From an uncultured Sphingomonas sp. (lineage in GTDB: Bacteria > Pseudomonadota > Alphaproteobacteria > Sphingomonadales > Sphingomonadaceae): a stretch of DNA of 64,000 nucleotides. Below, in pieces: positions 18,300 to 26,886 of this stretch. Position 1 is the first letter of the stretch; each line of letters starts with the position of its first letter. The notes below the pieces were generated by a model that had not been told where the DNA came from, did not search any database, and saw only the letters and a list, made by a program, of their open reading frames with translations. The DNA lies in assembly GCF_913062585.1 (NCBI RefSeq), contig NZ_CAJXWX010000014.1:36062-100061 (forward strand), in the 5' to 3' direction. The translations under genes were made by a program, and so were the position numbers.

Positions 18300-19249
18300 C
18301 CGGTTTCGCCTATCGCATCGAGGGCGGCGAGGCACAGGCTATCCCGATCCGCGAGGCGGTCGAGGCCAAGGCGCGGCTGGTCTGGGTGCATCTGGAGACC
18401 AATGACGCGGTCGCGCAACGCTGGCTGCGCGACGCGGCGCATCTGGCCGACTATGTCATCGACTCGCTGACCGCGACCGAAACGCGGCCGCGCTGCGAAG
18501 CGGTGGGCGAGGGGGCGTTCCTCAACCTGCGCGGGCGGAGCAGCGAGCCGCTCGACGGATCGGACATGCTCGCCTCGGTCCGTATCTGGGCGGTGAAGGG
18601 CAAGGTCTATTCGGTCACGCGCCGCCCGCTCCTCGCAGTGGATACGGTGCGGCAGGAGGTGGAGAAGGGCATCGTCACCGATCCGGGCGACCTGATCACC
18701 GCCTTCGCCACCGCGATCACCAGCGACATGGACCCCGATGTCGCCAATCTGGGCGACGAGCTGGACGGGTGCGAGGAGCAGCTGGACGAACACCGCGTGT
18801 TCCAGCTGCGCCGCACGGTCAGCCGGGTGCGCGTCGCCGCGATCGGCTATCGCCGCTTCCTCAATCCGCAGCGGGCGGCGCTGGAGAAGCTGGCGGCGTT
18901 GCCCGGCGACTGGCTGGCCGATGACGACCGGCTGCATTTGTCCGCCGCCGCCGATCGCGCCGCGCGCATGGCCGAGGAACTGGAGTCGATCCGCGAACGC
19001 TCCGCGCTGATCCACGAGACGCTCAGCGACATGCGCGCCGAGCAGATCGACAATCGCGCGCTCGTGATCTCGATCGTGGCGATGGTGTTCCTGCCGCTGA
19101 CCTTCATCACCGGCCTCTACGGGATGAACGTCAAGACCCTGCCCTATGCCGAGGAACCCTGGGCCTTCGACGCGATCCTGGGCGCCTGCGCGCTGATCGC
19201 GGCGGGGATCGTGGTCTATTTCGTGCAGAAACACTGGTTCCGGCGGTAA
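18296..19249 (+). CDS. zntB: CorA/ZntB family metal transporter
   Basis: 317 residues. A large cytoplasmic funnel domain is followed by two C-terminal membrane helices, IVAMVFLPLTFITGLYGMNV and, near the end, AILGACALIAAGIVVYFV. The GMN selectivity motif sits between them at the pore mouth. The GMNV form and the sequence ELESIRERSALIHETLSDM resemble ZntB more than classic CorA, so zinc is the favoured substrate, but magnesium cannot be excluded. It starts inside the stop of the siroheme gene (ATGA), so the two are translationally coupled. Confidence 0.88.
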   Translation: MTGFAYRIEGGEAQAIPIREAVEAKARLVWVHLETNDAVAQRWLRDAAHLADYVIDSLTATETRPRCEAVGEGAFLNLRGRSSEPLDGSDMLASVRIWAVKGKVYSVTRRPLLAVDTVRQEVEKGIVTDPGDLITAFATAITSDMDPDVANLGDELDGCEEQLDEHRVFQLRRTVSRVRVAAIGYRRFLNPQRAALEKLAALPGDWLADDDRLHLSAAADRAARMAEELESIRERSALIHETLSDMRAEQIDNRALVISIVAMVFLPLTFITGLYGMNVKTLPYAEEPWAFDAILGACALIAAGIVVYFVQKHWFRR

Positions 19250-19304
19250 CGCGAAACCAAGGCTATGCGCCGTGCGAACGGTGCGTGGGGAAAGGGCGTG
19301 CCCC

Positions 19305-19718
19305 TTACTTCCCCTTCTTGTTCATCTGCCGCACCGTTTCCCAGGCCTCGGCGATGTCGGCGATGTTGGTCGCCACGTCGCGGAACACCTGCGGGTTCTT
19401 GTCGAGCGATCCGTCGACGATCTGGCGCCGTGCACCGGCATAGAGCCGGGCGAAGGTGATCGAGATATCGCCGCCATTCTCGAAGTCGAGCCCCGCCTCC
19501 AGCGCGAACAGGATTGCGGTGGCGCGCGTCACCCGCTCGCTCTTGCGCGCCAGCTGGCCATGTTCGGTCGCCCAGGCCGCCGAGCGCAGCGCGGAGATCA
19601 GTTCCTCGTACAGCAACTGCACGAGTTCGGGGCCGTCCGCCATGGCGGTCCGGCCGACGACGTCGATCTGGCGATAGGTGGCCGCGGGATCCGCGAGCAG
19701 TCCGGTTGCATAGGCCAT
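19305..19718 (-). CDS. fliS: Flagellin export chaperone FliS
   Basis: 137 residues, helical, the usual size for FliS, which binds the C-terminus of flagellin in the cytoplasm and prevents premature assembly. The segment MADGPELVQLLYEELISALR is the recognisable family core. It is the last gene of the long minus-strand flagellar block, one base after the fliD stop. The region between it and the convergent zntB (19250-19304) shows nothing notable. Confidence 0.93.
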   Translation of the reverse strand: MAYATGLLADPAATYRQIDVVGRTAMADGPELVQLLYEELISALRSAAWATEHGQLARKSERVTRATAILFALEAGLDFENGGDISITFARLYAGARRQIVDGSLDKNPQVFRDVATNIADIAEAWETVRQMNKKGK

Positions 19719-19719
19719 G

Positions 19720-21201
19720 TCAGTTGCTGCTCTTCGTCCACATATTGACCTGCTGCGTCAGGAAGGCCTGGACCGACTTGTAGTTGGAGACACGGGCGTT
19801 CATCGCGGCGAACTGTGCCGTCATCCGGTCCTGCGTCGCGCTCTGGTCGTCCGCCAGGTCGGCCTGGGCGGTCGTGTTCGCGCTCTGGTCCTGGGCCAGC
19901 TGCTTCGCCGACGCGCCCAGGCCGGAAAAGGTGCTGGTCGCGTTCATCTGGATGGTGTTCATCTGTGCCGACAGGCCGATGATATTGTCGCCGCTGGCCT
20001 GGAACATCTGTTCGACCGCGTCGGGATATTGCGCCATCACCTGCGACAATCGCGTCGTATCGACGGTCAGCGTGCCGTCCTTGTTGGTGCCGACGCCCAA
20101 ATCCGCCAGCGTCTTCGGCCCGGGCGCCGAATCGTCGCCCGGTACGATCTTCGACGTGGTCAGCCGCCCCAGCGACTGGGCCAGCGAGCGCGCCGACAAA
20201 TTGCTCCGCAAGTCGCCCGACTTGGGATCGAGTGCCTTGTTCAGCTCGGTGATCTTGTCGTTGAACGTCGTGACGAAGTCCGACACGATCTGCGACAGCG
20301 CGGCGGTGGGGCGCGTACCGGTCAGCGAGACGGGCGCGGTCGAAACCGCGTTCAGCGTCATCACGACGCCGGGCACCAGGTCGCTGAAGCTGTTGCTGGC
20401 GCGCTGGATCGACACGCCGTCGACGGTCATCTGGGCGTTGCCGGCGGTCGACACGCTGTTGGTGACGGTGGCGCCGTTGCCGACCGCGAAGTTGGACAGT
20501 CCCGCCTGCGCGCCTTCGGTCGCGCTGATCGTGAAGCTGTTGGCCGTGCCGGTCGGGCCGGTGAACGACAGATAGGCCTTGCCGTCGACATCGGAGATCA
20601 CCGAGGCGGTGACGCCGGTCTTGGCCGCGTTGATCTGCGCGGCGACCTGGTCGATCGTCGGGTTGCTGCCGTCGGCGAAGGTGATGTCGACGGCGGCGTT
20701 CGAGCCGACCTTGATGCTCAGCTTGCCGCTGCCCATCGAGGCGGTACGGTCATAGCTGGCCTTCGTCACATTGGTCTGCGCCGTCGCCAGCGCCGACACG
20801 GTGATCGACTTGGACAGGCCCGCCAGCTTCGCGCCCGCCTGGGTCGACACGCTCAGCACCGCGCTGTTGCTGCTGGTCGCCTGGGTCGCCAGCGAGCCGT
20901 CCCTCGTCCGCGTGGCGAGCGAGCTGGCGAAGTCGGTGATCGAGCTCATGACCGTGGAGGTCGCCGAGATTTGCGCGGTCAGCGTGTCGCCCTTGGCCTT
21001 CAGCGCCGCGACGCGTGCGGCGAACTGCGCCTGGACCAGCGAGGGGACCAGCGACGACAGGTCGATGCCCGAGCCCGTCTGCAGCGAGGTGAAAAGCGAT
21101 TGTGCGGCGCTCTTGGCGGCATCCGTCGCCGACGGCGTCGTGCTCGACGTCGAACTGCTGGACGTCGATGACGTCGATGAAGTCGAGGAAATGGTCGTCA
21201 T
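19720..21201 (-). CDS. fliD: Flagellar filament capping protein FliD
   Basis: 493 residues. The conserved N-terminal region GSGIDLSSLVPSLVQAQFAA and the C-terminal coiled segment ADLADDQSATQDRMTAQFAA are characteristic of FliD, the pentameric or hexameric cap that folds flagellin at the filament tip. The extreme N-terminus is unusual: about 20 residues of almost only Ser and Thr (TSSTSSTSSSSTSSTTPS). It is followed by fliS and preceded by its own sigma28-type promoter at 21232-21258, so fliD-fliS is probably a separate late transcription unit. Confidence 0.96.
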   Translation of the reverse strand: MTTISSTSSTSSTSSSSTSSTTPSATDAAKSAAQSLFTSLQTGSGIDLSSLVPSLVQAQFAARVAALKAKGDTLTAQISATSTVMSSITDFASSLATRTRDGSLATQATSSNSAVLSVSTQAGAKLAGLSKSITVSALATAQTNVTKASYDRTASMGSGKLSIKVGSNAAVDITFADGSNPTIDQVAAQINAAKTGVTASVISDVDGKAYLSFTGPTGTANSFTISATEGAQAGLSNFAVGNGATVTNSVSTAGNAQMTVDGVSIQRASNSFSDLVPGVVMTLNAVSTAPVSLTGTRPTAALSQIVSDFVTTFNDKITELNKALDPKSGDLRSNLSARSLAQSLGRLTTSKIVPGDDSAPGPKTLADLGVGTNKDGTLTVDTTRLSQVMAQYPDAVEQMFQASGDNIIGLSAQMNTIQMNATSTFSGLGASAKQLAQDQSANTTAQADLADDQSATQDRMTAQFAAMNARVSNYKSVQAFLTQQVNMWTKSSN

Positions 21202-21231
21202 CGACAGGGCTCCGACACGGGTACACCATCG

Positions 21232-21258
21232 TTAACGGCACCGGACCGCCAGGATTTA
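21232..21258 (-). promoter_or_regulatory. Sigma28 (FliA) promoter of fliD-fliS
   Basis: On the reverse strand: TAAATCCT, 11 bases, GCCGTTAA. This matches the enterobacterial FliA consensus TAAA-N15-GCCGATAA in spacing and in most positions. The expected start of transcription near 21225 leaves room for a GGAG site before ATG 21201. Confidence 0.8.
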
Positions 21259-21289
21259 GCGCGATGCGGTAAGCTGAGCGCAAAACACA

Positions 21290-22417
21290 TCATGGCTGGG
21301 GCGCGCCATTCTCGTCGAAGCGGGCGCCGACCGGCACGTCGACCGGCGGCTGCGCCGTGCCGCCCGCGCCGGCATTGAGGCCGAAGACGAAGGCGAGCAC
21401 GACCGCGATCGCCTGGTACAGGTCGGGGCGCACTTCCTGCCCCTCGCGGCTGGTATAATAGACGGCGCGGGCGAGCTGCGGATATTCCAGCACCGGGGTG
21501 GCCAACTCGGTCGCCATCTCGCGAATGGCCAGCGCGGTCGCGCCGCGGCCCTTGGCGACGACCACCGGCACCTCGTCCTGGCCGCGTTCGTAGCGCAGGG
21601 CGACCGCGAAATGGGTCGGGTTGGTCAGGATGACATGCGCCTGCTGCACCGCCGCGCGCACCGCGCGCCGCGACATTTCGCGCTGCTTGCCACGGATATG
21701 CGCCTTGGCCTCGGGATTGCCCTCGCTTTCCTTATGCTCGTCCTTGATCTCCTGCTTGGTCATTTTCAGCTTGGAGAAGAGCTGGAAGATCTGGATCGGC
21801 ACGTCGAAGCCCGCGATCAGGACCAGGCCGAACCCCATGACCAGCAGGATGGTGATGAAGGTATCGCCCATCGACCCGATCGCGCCGTTCAGGTCGCTTT
21901 GCGCCAGCCCCAGCGTGGCACGGGTCGAACGCCACAGCATATAGGCGCCCATCGCACCCAGCAGCACGACCTTCAGCAGCGACTTGCCCAGCTCGGTCCA
22001 GCCCTGGGTGCCGAAAATGCGCTTCAGGCCGGAGGCGGGGTTCAGCTTGGACGGCTTGGGCGCCAGCGCCTTGGGATTGAATTGCAGCGAGCCCAGCCCC
22101 GCCTGCGACGCGATGGTCGCGACGATCGTCACCGCGAAGAGCGAGGCGAGCGAGGGCAGGATCTTCCACCCCGCCTCGAGCAGCGGGCGAAAGGGTTCGA
22201 AATCCTCGACATCGGCGCGGCCGAACTGGAAGCTCGTCGCCATCACCGCCTTGCACGCGCCCAATAGTGTCGGGCCTGCGAACATCAGCCAGGCGATACC
22301 CGCCATCATGACCAGCGCCGCCGCCAGGTCCTTGCTGCGCAGGATCTGCCCATCCTCGCGCGCCTTTTGGCGGCGCTTCTGGGTTGGGGCTTCTGTCTTT
22401 TCGCCGCCCTCCGACAT
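21290..22417 (-). CDS. flhB: Flagellar export switch protein FlhB
   Basis: 375 residues. Four N-terminal membrane helices are followed by a cytoplasmic domain containing the autocleavage motif NPTH in ILTNPTHFAVALRYE. Cleavage after the asparagine switches export from rod/hook to filament substrates. The opening EKTEAPTQKRRQKAREDGQ is typical. The C-terminal tail after residue 355 is Ala/Pro-rich. Its ATG overlaps the fliR stop by one base. Confidence 0.97.
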   Translation of the reverse strand: MSEGGEKTEAPTQKRRQKAREDGQILRSKDLAAALVMMAGIAWLMFAGPTLLGACKAVMATSFQFGRADVEDFEPFRPLLEAGWKILPSLASLFAVTIVATIASQAGLGSLQFNPKALAPKPSKLNPASGLKRIFGTQGWTELGKSLLKVVLLGAMGAYMLWRSTRATLGLAQSDLNGAIGSMGDTFITILLVMGFGLVLIAGFDVPIQIFQLFSKLKMTKQEIKDEHKESEGNPEAKAHIRGKQREMSRRAVRAAVQQAHVILTNPTHFAVALRYERGQDEVPVVVAKGRGATALAIREMATELATPVLEYPQLARAVYYTSREGQEVRPDLYQAIAVVLAFVFGLNAGAGGTAQPPVDVPVGARFDENGAPQP

Positions 22418-23190
22418 CAGCCGAGCACCAGGGTTTCGGTGGCGGCCAGGCCTTCGCGGATGATGACCAGCATATAGTCGCCCATGGCGGGGAAGGCGAT
22501 CGCGATGGCGATGACGCCGATGGTCAGCGAGGCGGGCAGGCCGACCGAGAAGAGGTTGAGCGACGGCGCGGCGCGGCTCATCATCCCCATGACGATGTTG
22601 AGGCAGAGCAGCAGGAAGCCGACCGGCAGGGCGAGCAGCAGCCCGGCGAGGAACGCGTAGGAGCCGAACAGCGCGATGGCGCGTAGCTGGGCAGGACCCA
22701 TCCAGGCATGGCCGGGCGGCAGCGCCTCATAGCTTTTGACGATCGTCTCGACCAGCACGAGATGCCCGTCGACCGACAGGAACAACAGGGTCAGCATCAC
22801 CGTGAAGAACTGGCCCAGCGCTTGGGTCGAACGACCGTTCAGCGGGTCCATGGTGGCCGCGAAGTTGATCCCCATCGACCCGCCGATCAGCTCGCTGGCG
22901 ACCAGCGGCGCGGTAAAGGCGACCTGCAGGATCAGGCCGAGCGCCAGGCCGACAAGCGCCTCGGCGACGACCGACATGATGGTGGGCACCGCGAAGATCA
23001 CGGGCGGCGGCACGACCGGATGGACCGAGTTCACCAGAAAGGCGATCGCGCCCGCCAGGCTGATCCGCACGGGCAGGGGAATCGACACCGCGCCGAACAC
23101 GGGCGCGGTGATGAACGCCGCGCCGATCCGGACCATGATGAACAGGATCGCCCAGGCCTGCGGCTCGATCGAGAGGCCGAAGCCGAGCAT
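22417..23190 (-). CDS. fliR: Flagellar export gate protein FliR
   Basis: 257 residues of almost continuous membrane helices, with family features such as MVRIGAAFITAPVFGA near the start and GGSMGINFAATMDPLNG in the middle. FliR joins FliP and FliQ to form the export gate of the flagellar type III apparatus. It lies one base after fliQ and overlaps flhB by one base, the common fliQ-fliR-flhB order. Confidence 0.96.
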   Translation of the reverse strand: MLGFGLSIEPQAWAILFIMVRIGAAFITAPVFGAVSIPLPVRISLAGAIAFLVNSVHPVVPPPVIFAVPTIMSVVAEALVGLALGLILQVAFTAPLVASELIGGSMGINFAATMDPLNGRSTQALGQFFTVMLTLLFLSVDGHLVLVETIVKSYEALPPGHAWMGPAQLRAIALFGSYAFLAGLLLALPVGFLLLCLNIVMGMMSRAAPSLNLFSVGLPASLTIGVIAIAIAFPAMGDYMLVIIREGLAATETLVLG

Positions 23191-23191
23191 C

Positions 23192-23461
23192 CTATTTAAC
23201 GAGATCCGGGATGCGCTCGAACATGCTGACGGTGAAGTCGCTGAGCAGGCCGACGATCAGGCTGCCGAAGATCAGGATCGACAGGGCGACGACGATCAGC
23301 TTGGGGACGAAGGACAGGGTCTGTTCGTTGATCGAGGTCGCGGCCTGCACCATGCCGATCACCAGGCCGGAGACCAGCACCGGCAACAGGATGGGGGCTG
23401 CGGCAAGCGCCAGCACCCACATGGTCTGGTTGGCCAGCGTCAGGAAATAATCGGCGTCCAT
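23192..23461 (-). CDS. fliQ: Flagellar export gate protein FliQ
   Basis: 89 residues with two membrane helices (LALAAAPILLPVLVSGLVIG and the second around LIVVALSILIFGSLIVGLL), the exact family size. The NEQTLSFVPK loop between them is diagnostic. It is separated from fliP by a 192-base gap holding a dispersed repeat, the only sizeable interruption inside the fli operon besides the fliD promoter region. Confidence 0.96.
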   Translation of the reverse strand: MDADYFLTLANQTMWVLALAAAPILLPVLVSGLVIGMVQAATSINEQTLSFVPKLIVVALSILIFGSLIVGLLSDFTVSMFERIPDLVK

Positions 23462-23500
23462 GATGCGGTCTTCGTCCCGTGTGGGTGAGGGATTCCCGTA

Positions 23501-23644
23501 GCCTTCGACGTCGCTCAGGCTGAACGGACTTATGGGGCGAGAATGGTTAACGAAGGCCTTCCGTCGGGCCGTTCAGGCGGACTGTAGGTTTGCGTGATGG
23601 ACGTCTTTCCCCATCAGCCGTTCAGGCTGAGCGACGTCGAAGCC
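23501..23644. repeat. Dispersed repeat CTTCGACGTCGCTCAG, inverted pair, copy 3
   Basis: Arms at 23501-23527 and 23618-23644 are inverted copies with two mismatches in 27. A partial third arm (GCCGTTCAGGCGG) lies near 23568. It interrupts the fli operon between fliP and fliQ. Confidence 0.8.
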
Positions 23645-23653
23645 CACGCCCCC

Positions 23654-24544
23654 CTATGTCGCGAAACTATTGGCCAGGCTGCCCATGGTCAGCGCCCAGC
23701 CGTCGACCAGGACGAAGAGCAGCAGCTTGAAGGGGAGCGAGATGATCGAGGGCGACAGCATCATCATGCCCAGCGCCATCAGTACGGTGGCGACAACCAG
23801 GTCTATGACGATGAAGGGCAGGAAGATCAGGAAGCCGATCTGGAACGCGGTCTTCAGCTCCGAGGTGACGAACGCGGGCAGCAGCACCGAATAGGGAATG
23901 TCGTTGGGGTTGGCATAGGGACCCGACTTCGCCATTTCGGCGAACATCGTCACGTCCTTGATCCGGGTCTGCTTGGCCATGAAGGCGTGGAGCGGCGCCC
24001 CTGCGGCCTTGATCATCTCGGTGCCGGGCAATTTGCCCTCGGCATAGGGCTGGATGGCCTGGGTGTTCATCTGGCTGATCGTGGGCGCCATGATGAATAG
24101 CGACAGAAAGACCGACAGGCCGATCAGCACCTGGTTGGGCGGCGTCTGTTGCAGGCCCAGCGCCTGGCGCAGGATGGCGAGCACGATGACGATCCGGGTA
24201 AAGCTGGTCATCATCAGGATGATGCCCGGCAGGATCGTCAGCAGACCCATGATGATCAGGACCTGGAGCGACAGGCTCAGCGATCCCGACGTACCGTTAT
24301 TGCCGCCGCCCAGCTGGCCCAGCGCGCGGTCGACCGCATCGCCGACACCCGGCGCGGGTGCGGCGGGCGCGGCGGCGGGCGTGACCGCCGGGGTCGCCTG
24401 GGCAAAGGCGGGCATCGCGATGACCAGCGCCAGCAGCAGGGCCAGGACGATCCACAGCGGCTTCAGGCTGCGCTTCGGCGCGGCGGCCTGGCGCGCGCGG
24501 ATCAGCGCGGGGCCGGTGCCGTGGCGGGTGACGGAGATGCTCAT
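23654..24544 (-). CDS. fliP: Flagellar export gate protein FliP
   Basis: 296 residues. A positively charged leader and signal-like helix (PLWIVLALLLALVIAMPAFA) and an Ala/Pro/Thr linker precede the core, in which LQVLIIMGLLTILPGIILMM, FTRIVIVLAILRQALG and, near the end, LMALGMMMLSPSIISLPFK are strongly conserved. FliP is cleaved on insertion and forms the pentameric gate core with FliR and FliQ. It overlaps fliO by four bases. Confidence 0.97.
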   Translation of the reverse strand: MSISVTRHGTGPALIRARQAAAPKRSLKPLWIVLALLLALVIAMPAFAQATPAVTPAAAPAAPAPGVGDAVDRALGQLGGGNNGTSGSLSLSLQVLIIMGLLTILPGIILMMTSFTRIVIVLAILRQALGLQQTPPNQVLIGLSVFLSLFIMAPTISQMNTQAIQPYAEGKLPGTEMIKAAGAPLHAFMAKQTRIKDVTMFAEMAKSGPYANPNDIPYSVLLPAFVTSELKTAFQIGFLIFLPFIVIDLVVATVLMALGMMMLSPSIISLPFKLLLFVLVDGWALTMGSLANSFAT

Positions 24545-24900
24545 TGGTCGAACTTCTTCGGTGCGAAGCGCGACACGAAGTCGCGGGCGCGCGGGGCCGC
24601 CTGGTCCATCGGCGTCGGCGTCACCGGCGTCGGTGCGCTCGAGCCCTTACCCTCGACCTTGTCGACCAGCTGCACGCCGCCGCGCCCGACCGAGACGAGC
24701 AGGTTGCGCCCCTCGAACTCGATGACCGCCAGGCGCAGGCCGGGCGAGATCATCATCGTCTCGCGCACATGGATCAGCCGCGTCGCGGGCCGCCCCGGCA
24801 TCCGGCTTTCCAGCCGCCGCCATAGATACAGGCACCCGATCATCAGGCCACAGATCAGCGGCAGCAGGACGACCAGTTTCAGGATATAGGACCAGAGCAT
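24541..24900 (-). CDS. fliO: Flagellar biosynthesis protein FliO
   Basis: 119 residues with one N-terminal membrane helix (ILKLVVLLPLICGLMIGCLY) and a small cytoplasmic domain containing LIHVRETMMISPGLRLAVIEFE, the weakly conserved FliO core. FliO acts as a scaffold for FliP assembly. The identification leans on both this core and its location between fliN and fliP. Eight bases separate it from fliN. Confidence 0.88.
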   Translation of the reverse strand: MLWSYILKLVVLLPLICGLMIGCLYLWRRLESRMPGRPATRLIHVRETMMISPGLRLAVIEFEGRNLLVSVGRGGVQLVDKVEGKGSSAPTPVTPTPMDQAAPRARDFVSRFAPKKFDQ

Positions 24901-24908
24901 GGAATGGA

Positions 24909-25199
24909 TCAGCCGCGCTTGTCGGGGTTGACCAGCTCGGTCATGCGCACGCCGAAGCGATCGCCGACCGTCACCACCTCGCCGCGTCCGATCAGCGTGC
25001 CGTTGACCAGCACGTCGAGCAGCTCATTGGCCTGACGGTCCAGCTCGATGACGCTCGATTCGGACAGCGCCAGCAATTCGCGCAGCGACAGCTGGGTCGA
25101 GCCGATCTCCACGGTCAGCTTGACGTCGACGTCCTGGAGCAGCCGGAAATTGGCCGCGACCGACGTGTCGACGGGGAAACCCCCGGCCATATCGTTCAT
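24909..25199 (-). CDS. fliN: Flagellar motor switch protein FliN
   Basis: 96 residues, essentially only the SpoA/C-ring domain: VDVKLTVEIGSTQLSLREL, then a VIELDR motif, GRGEVVTVGDRFGVRMTEL. FliN forms the base of the cytoplasmic C-ring with FliM. The short N-terminal extension makes this a minimal FliN. It overlaps fliM by four bases. Confidence 0.96.
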   Translation of the reverse strand: MNDMAGGFPVDTSVAANFRLLQDVDVKLTVEIGSTQLSLRELLALSESSVIELDRQANELLDVLVNGTLIGRGEVVTVGDRFGVRMTELVNPDKRG

Positions 25200-26176
25200 T
25201 CTTCGGGTCCTTTATAGGATTGCGCCACCGCTTCGGGCGGACGGGCGAGCGAGGTGAGCTGGACGGCGGCACGGCCATTGGCGGTGCCGACGGTACCGGT
25301 GCCGAGCAGGTCGCCGCCGACCATCACCGGGACTTCCGGGCCGAAGCTGATCGGAATCACGTCGCCGGTCTTCAGCTCCATCAGGCGGCTCAGCGGCACG
25401 ACGGGTTCGGCGAGCACTGAGCGAACCGGGAAACGCACCGTCATCACCGCGCGGGTCAGGTCGCCGCGCCAGGTGGGATGCGCCTCGGCCTGCTTGTCGA
25501 CGACCTTGCCGGTGAGCGCGGAGCCGTGCGGCTTCAACGCGCTGACCGGATAGAGGATGTCGAGCATCGACGGGCGGCGATTCTGCCCGGCAATGCCGAA
25601 ACGGGTGACGATCATCGCATCCTCGCCCTCGATCCCCGACAACAGGGATGGCGAGGATTCGGGACGTCCGGCGCGGAAGTCGAGCTTGGCGAGCGATTCC
25701 CAGGCGTTGCGCATCGGCGTCGCCATCATCCGGCCCAGCTGGCCGATCATCGCCTCGCTGGCGGGCGAGAATTCGGGCGGCAGCATATCGGGCACGTTGC
25801 CCGTGCCGCCGAAGGACAGGTCGATCATCGACAGGCCGAAGCCGCCCTCGATGACGATCAGCGCCTGCGCGTCGGCGGCCATGCCGCCCTGCGACGACAT
25901 GGCCATCGGCACCCAGGCGCTCAGCCCGTCGCCGCGTTCCGCACGGTAATCGGTGAAACGCTGGACGACCAGCGGCTCCGCCCAACAGCGCAGTTCCTCG
26001 CGCAGCAGCGGTTCGAACAGGCCCCGCAGCATCCGTGCCAGACGCGCGGACAGATGCTGCATCGTGTGAAGGTCACCGAACGGGTTGATCTTGTGCGAAC
26101 CCAGCACCGAGTGATCAGCGACATACTGATCACGCGGGCGTTCGCGTCGTTCAACCTGAGGGGCGGCGTTAACCAT
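25196..26176 (-). CDS. fliM: Flagellar motor switch protein FliM lacking the CheY-binding N-terminal motif
   Basis: 326 residues. The middle CheC-like domain (GLSMIDLSFGGTGN) and the C-terminal SpoA domain (LMELKTGDVIPISFGPEVPV) are clear. FliM links FliG and FliN in the C-ring and normally binds CheY-P through an N-terminal LSQxEIDALL motif. Here the N-terminus is MVNAAPQVERRERPRDQYVA and runs straight into INPFGDLHTMQHLSARLARM with no such motif. The frame cannot extend further, because the fliL stop lies immediately upstream. Reversal control, if any, must use another contact. Confidence 0.95.
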   Translation of the reverse strand: MVNAAPQVERRERPRDQYVADHSVLGSHKINPFGDLHTMQHLSARLARMLRGLFEPLLREELRCWAEPLVVQRFTDYRAERGDGLSAWVPMAMSSQGGMAADAQALIVIEGGFGLSMIDLSFGGTGNVPDMLPPEFSPASEAMIGQLGRMMATPMRNAWESLAKLDFRAGRPESSPSLLSGIEGEDAMIVTRFGIAGQNRRPSMLDILYPVSALKPHGSALTGKVVDKQAEAHPTWRGDLTRAVMTVRFPVRSVLAEPVVPLSRLMELKTGDVIPISFGPEVPVMVGGDLLGTGTVGTANGRAAVQLTSLARPPEAVAQSYKGPEE

Positions 26177-26179
26177 GCC

Positions 26180-26875
26180 TCACTGAACAACGAAATTGGT
26201 AAAGTAGACGTTAGCGATGCCGCCGAATCCCTCCTTTTGGCGAAGAATCTCGTTGATCGCGTCGACCAGGCGGCGCTGCAGCTGGCGCTTGCCCTCGCCG
26301 GTGGTCACCATCTCCTCGCTGGCATCGCCCAGCGTCAGCAGGATGGCCGAGCGGACCGCCAGGTCGTTGGTCTTCAGATTGTTGATGACCGTGTCGTCAT
26401 AGGGGGTGGAGACGGCCAGGCCGATCTGGACGATATGCACCGAGTCGCGCAGGTTCGAGGTGAAGTCCTTGGGCAACTGGTAATAGTTGGACGCATAGCG
26501 TTCGCCGCCATCGCCGACCGGCGTCTTCATGCCGACATTCTCGTGCTTCTCGCCGCCTTCGCCGCCCTCTCCGCCGCCGCCATGACCGCCTTCGCCACCT
26601 TCACCGCCTTCGCCGGCGCGCTTCTGCTCGGCCTTGGGGACCAGCTTGGGGCCGGGATGGCTGGCATCGGCCTCGGCTTCCTCCTTGGCGGCCTTGTCCT
26701 TCTCGGATTCGGCATGGCCGCCGCCGATCAGGCCGGAGTTCGCGGCATAGAGCCCTGCGCCGACGCCGCCGCCCAGCAGGACGAGGACCCCGACGACCAT
26801 GATGATGATCTTGCCCAGCTTGCCCTTCTTCTTCTTGGGCGCTTCGTCGTTGGGCGTCTCTTTCGCGTCGCTCAT
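26180..26875 (-). CDS. fliL: Flagellar basal body-associated protein FliL
   Basis: 231 residues. A basic cytoplasmic start (APKKKKGKLGK), one membrane helix (IIIMVVGVLVLLGGGVGAG) and a periplasmic domain with VHIVQIGLAVSTPYDDTVI and a conserved tail IANVYFTNFVVQ. FliL surrounds stators and supports torque. Unusual here is a long low-complexity linker of about 40 residues rich in Gly and Glu (GEGGEGGEGGHGGGGEGGEG) between helix and folded domain. It lies three bases from fliM. Confidence 0.95.
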   Translation of the reverse strand: MSDAKETPNDEAPKKKKGKLGKIIIMVVGVLVLLGGGVGAGLYAANSGLIGGGHAESEKDKAAKEEAEADASHPGPKLVPKAEQKRAGEGGEGGEGGHGGGGEGGEGGEKHENVGMKTPVGDGGERYASNYYQLPKDFTSNLRDSVHIVQIGLAVSTPYDDTVINNLKTNDLAVRSAILLTLGDASEEMVTTGEGKRQLQRRLVDAINEILRQKEGFGGIANVYFTNFVVQ

Positions 26876-26886
26876 ATGTCAGTTCC

